Of a stretch of DNA of 64,000 bases, positions 60,621 through 64,000 are shown one piece after another. The notes beneath the pieces were generated by a model. The model was not told the origin of the DNA, searched no databases, and worked only from the letters and a program-made list of their open reading frames with translations. This stretch comes from Syngnathus acus. Taxonomy: Eukaryota > Chordata > Actinopteri > Syngnathiformes > Syngnathidae. The stretch lies in assembly GCF_901709675.1 (NCBI RefSeq), contig NC_051095.1, forward strand, positions 23,641,456 to 23,705,455, given 5' to 3'. A program made the translations under genes and the position numbers. Numbering within the stretch: position 1 is the stretch's first letter; every line of letters begins with the position of its first letter.

Positions 60621-62369
60621 TCTTGTTTACATCCATAAATTGAATTATCGAAGGTGCGTTCACTCTTCATTGCATTTGACGCTCATAATAATATAAAGGA
60701 AGCAATAGACTGTGACTTCTATGTAGCCTTAAACAGTTAAATGCATTAAAGAGGTAGGGTATTTATAAAAGTTGCATGAGGAAAATTGCTGCTTGTACAC
60801 TCAGTGGTCTTAAGATAATATCGCTTTTGACAAAAGTGGCAGCATGCCCTCGCTATGTGCAATCTACAATCTAATCCTACATAGTGCAAAGTCAACTGGT
60901 TTTGGATATAGCATCATTCCTGTGGTGCTTCCAGAAATATCCCAGCAATGTACTAGTAGTACCACAATAGACAAGTGGTGTGCTATTACATCAGCTGTTA
61001 ATGTAAATAATGCACGTGCCTTGCCATTAAAGCAGTAGAACACAGCTCTCAAAGTCAAGGTCCGGGGGCCAGATACGGCCCGCCACATACTTTTATGTGG
61101 CCCGCGAAGACAAACTGTGCATCAAATTCGTGTCATTACTAGAATTGCAAATTGTCTTCATTTTTAATAATATATTTCTTTTTATATATTTGACCAGTTT
61201 TTACACGTCTGATTTGAAAACGAGTTATTTGTCAGTTTGTTTTGTAGCTTTTACTGTATATAATATGAGGTGCTCATACATTTATTTGGGTTGACAGTCA
61301 TAAGGGCCCTCCGAAAGAAGCTATGACTGCAACGCGGCCCGCGAAAAAAAAGAGTTTGACACCCCTGCACAGAGGCGTAGCCAAGCCGGGGCGAGCCGGG
61401 GCGGCGCCCCGGTTAGGACTCCCTGCGCCCCGGTTGAAAAAAAAAAAAAAAATCGAGCTTTTTCGATTCTTCATTTTCATGCCGTTTTTTTCTTTCGGTC
61501 TTGCGCGAATGTGCTTGCGCTATTCTATGTGCGCGATGTTATCCATTCACCGTTTGCCTCCCGGACTCGGATGTTGTTTTAGCGATCAGCGAACGGCGTG
61601 GGTGATGTTCGATTTTTTTTTCCTGTGGGCGCGCGCCCCTACTGGAAAAATTCCTGGCTACGCCTCTGCCCCTGCAGTAGAACCATGTAGTATCACCGAA
61701 ACAATAAACAGGAACAACAGCAAGATTTTTCTTTTGTTTGCGTTTATGTGCCTATTAATTGGCCGGCGTCTGCCACAATGTACCCTGCCTCTTGGCCAGT
61801 CAGCTGAGAGGTGAGAATAAGCGTTAAAGAATATAGCTGGATACATCCCAAAGAGGAACCACTTTTCTAATTTGTGTCCTGAGCTACAAAGGAGAGACCT
61901 TTGCATTAATTAACTAAAATAAAGTGGTTAGGGTGTATATATATATTAAGGCAGGGCTATTTAGTAATTACTACTAATTCATCCATCCACCCACTGCAAA
62001 CAGCAAGGTAAAAATATAGTGAACTCAAATGGTATTCATCTCTAATAGACCCTTTGACAGCATTCATCTAACCAGTGTGTACACTATGCAGCCATGTGAA
62101 GCTCCAACTTTTTGCAGGAGAAAGCGCTGCGGTGGAGAGCTATGAGATCACCTATCCCGTTTGGCTGCATCCTCGCAGGCACAGCAGGTCTGCCAACAGA
62201 GAGGTGAGGCACTCTCACTTTCTTAACGTCACAAGGTGATTAAAGACACAATGACATGTTTTTTTCATAGCTCTGAGTTGCTTCTATTTCTTTTCCAGCA
62301 TCCTCCCGAGGCTGAAGTTGACATCTCAGTGGAGGGCCAGGACCTTCGGCTGCACCTGGAGAGAAATCA
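60497..62369 (+). CDS. adam19: ADAM19 (meltrin beta), N-terminal part
   Basis: Three exons join in phase to the first 90 residues: 60497-60611, 62118-62203 and 62299-62369. The last donor is CA|GTGAGT, and the gene continues past the window. Exon 1 encodes a Pro/Arg-rich start and a hydrophobic signal core (SSLLCFCLLALLHWVQSAAQ), placing the protein in the secretory pathway. Exons 2 and 3 encode the start of the prodomain, with REHPPEAEVDISVEGQDLRL followed by HLERNQ. This aligns with the human ADAM19 prodomain (EKHPLKAELRVMAEGRELIL...LEKNEQ). The metalloprotease, disintegrin and cytoplasmic parts lie outside. The family member is a membrane metalloprotease that sheds neuregulin-type ligands. 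ADAM12 is the nearest alternative, but the prodomain match and the thg1l neighbour favour adam19. The start codon is the only in-frame ATG giving a signal peptide and a correct splice phase. Confidence 0.85.
61041..61367 (-). mobile_element. hAT-like MITE (copy B), interrupted flank
   Basis: The same family as 18111-18436 but inverted, 327 bp, in adam19 intron 1. It starts CACAGCTCTCAAAG and ends GTTTGACACCCCTG. The left target duplication is CAGTAGAA at 61033-61040. The right copy has been split off by a later insertion and is read at 61675-61682. Confidence 0.88.
61370..61668 (+). mobile_element. hAT-like MITE (copy C2), complete
   Basis: A 299-bp element with inverted repeats CAGAGGCGTAGCCA and TGGCTACGCCTCTG. 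It is flanked by a perfect 8-bp duplication CCCCTGCA (61362-61369 and 61669-61676). That duplication includes the last bases of the element at 61041-61367, so this insertion came second. The interior is the GC-rich and TTTCGGTCTTGCGCG sequence shared with the truncated copy at 5598-5915. There is no transposase. Confidence 0.92.
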
Positions 62370-64000
62370 GTGAGTCTTTTGGACACGGGTATTTTTGCAG
62401 GCATTTATAGAGATGCTTGCGATTAGCTTGTTTGTTTGACCAGATTTTATTTGACGCTTTGACACCTGGATGATGTCAGGGCCTCCACTTTGCACAAATG
62501 GAGATGACCGGTGATGTGTTTGGACGACAGAGTGTTGTATTGACACCAGATCTGTTTGCTTTTTGGCTAACAGGAAGTCAGGCTGTGCCTTTAACATCTC
62601 ACAATCTGTTGGTCTTGAGTGCTTCCTGTCCAATCAGAGTGATATTTTTCGACTGATAAGACAGTTTTATTTAATGGACAGTGTGGTAGTTTGGCAAGTT
62701 TTCATTTATCGCTCTTAAGATGTGTGCAGTAACAAACAAACACGCACAAGCAATCGGAGGTTTCACTGAACATTAGAAGAACCACTAATGTAAGCCCTTC
62801 ATTCCTTCACCGTACCTCACACACACACTAATGTAAGCCCTTCATTCCTTCACCGTACCTCACACACACACACATACAAATACAATTAACAAGTCATGAC
62901 TCCAGTCTGTCTGACTGACTTGCCCTTGGGGAATTACCCCCTAATGTGCTCCCTTCCCAGCAGGTGGTCATTCTCTTATATTTCCTTCTGGGCAGGGATG
63001 CTTCATCAATCACTCACTAGTGTAGCTATTGGATGGGGAGGAAAACACGCAAAAAAAGAGAGCATGTCTCAATGTCTTACATTAGTCAATTACTGCCCAG
63101 AAATGTTTTGAAACTATTTTTGAGCAACTTCTTGGTTTCTCGGCACATAAACCTTTTCAACATTTTACGAGCTTCAATTTAATTAACTGAAACTGGGGTG
63201 AAGTCAATAGTCGAGAAGTCATGTGAAGAATATGTTATGATTGTATCCGGAACACGGGTTTAATGCAGAACAGAGGTCTCTGTGTTGGGTCACATTAAAA
63301 TTGGCTGTGTGCTGGGCAACATCAAGTTTTATAGCAGTTTGCGTCTGTCAGAGAGCTGTTTCTGATAGTTAAAATAATGTATTCAGACACATGAGAAGGG
63401 TTAAATTGTTTCTACAGCTCTTTAGGGGTGGACAGCGTCAAGACTAAATTTATTTATTATCTTCCTTTTTTCATTTGTTTGTGCATCTGCCTGAGCTTAT
63501 ATCTTAATGAACGGATGTGATTTGGTTAACGGCCAGCTATGGACTGGTTTGCTGACTCAAAGAGTAGGAAAAGTACTGTAAAAAAAGGAAAATGTAATAT
63601 TTATACTAATATTACTAATTATGTAATAAAACATAATAATAATGTTACACATGGCAGCAAGGATTTCCTTGAGTGAGTTTAGCTATTTACAGCAGCATAT
63701 AGCGTCCAGCAACTGTTTTTTTTAAAATCATTTTTAGGTGGTACCAAATGCTGAATCGAAATAATCCACACTTTGAACTAAATAGCAGACGTTTTTATTA
63801 TTTATTGGATTATTTATTTAAATTGTCCTTTATAATTTGATCAATGCGTTCCATTGTCGATCACAAAACACGATCATCGACAGCTCATTATGTGATCCCC
63901 TTCATCCCCCCATTCCTTACAGCCAAAGCTGCAACTCAATCATAATATACTATGTTTGTGCATTTTAAACGCTGTCAATTTGAAATGATGTCCTGTCTTT
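62370..64000 (+). other. adam19 intron 3, incomplete
   Basis: No further adam19 exon is visible. A pyrimidine tract plus CAG at about 63409-63418 would give the wrong frame and no prodomain match. A 43-bp tandem duplication is at 62784-62869. The remainder is AT-rich with no recognised repeat. Confidence 0.5.
62784..62869. repeat. Tandem duplication, 2 x 43 bp
   Basis: Two essentially identical 43-bp units beginning ACTAATGTAAGCCCTTC and each ending in a CA run. The match suggests a recent duplication, perhaps by slippage or unequal exchange through the CA ends. Confidence 0.9.

Noticed and set aside
61323-61814. 163-codon plus-strand frame
   Set aside because: It crosses two transposon edges and a poly-A run, so it cannot be a conserved gene.
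63409-63460. Possible fourth adam19 exon after a CTACAG acceptor
   Set aside because: The phase would give a wrong codon, an early TAG follows in the alternative phase, and there is no prodomain similarity.

Overview
The window looks like nuclear DNA of a teleost fish, probably a percomorph. The genes are split by short and long introns with GT-AG junctions. (GT)n and (CA)n tracts are frequent. The interspersed repeats are of kinds typical of fish: hAT and Tc1 elements, a tRNA-headed SINE ending in a TGGA-type tail, an RTE-like LINE fragment and a CR1/L2-type LINE. Nothing suggests a bacterial, plasmid or viral replicon. There is no CRISPR array, operon or IS element.

Positions 1-31,700 hold no host gene that I can support. 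This stretch begins with two antisense non-LTR retrotransposon fragments (826-1214 and 1369-3137), the second with an uninterrupted 501-codon reverse-transcriptase frame. It continues as gene-poor DNA with simple repeats, hAT and Tc1 remnants, a few non-repetitive AT-rich blocks that could be regulatory, a long palindrome (25,259-25,318), a (TATC)n/(AT)n tract and a deleted hAT transposon that still encodes a piece of a BED finger.

Positions 31,712-62,369 hold four host genes whose exons join in frame: clint1 (epsinR; 12 coding exons, +), lsm11 (U7 snRNP Sm-like protein; 4 exons, -), thg1l (tRNA-His guanylyltransferase; 6 exons, +) and the start of adam19 (3 exons, +; the gene runs off the window). 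clint1 and lsm11 converge. lsm11 and thg1l diverge from a shared interval of about 1 kb. This is the neighbourhood found on human 5q33 (CLINT1-LSM11-THG1L-ADAM19), with a likely change in relative orientation of lsm11 and thg1l. The genes share no pathway: clathrin-coated vesicle traffic, histone pre-mRNA 3' processing, tRNA maturation and cell-surface proteolysis.

The introns are loaded with transposons, several with target-site duplications (TSDs) readable to the base. At 61,041-61,668 one hAT-like element has inserted at the end of another, and both 8-bp TSDs can still be read, giving the order of insertion. No convincing new genetic system was found. The best leads are the 60-bp stop-free, frame-keeping intron inside the Sm fold of lsm11, two long perfect or near-perfect inverted repeats, the nested hAT pair and the BED-finger-bearing hAT remnants.
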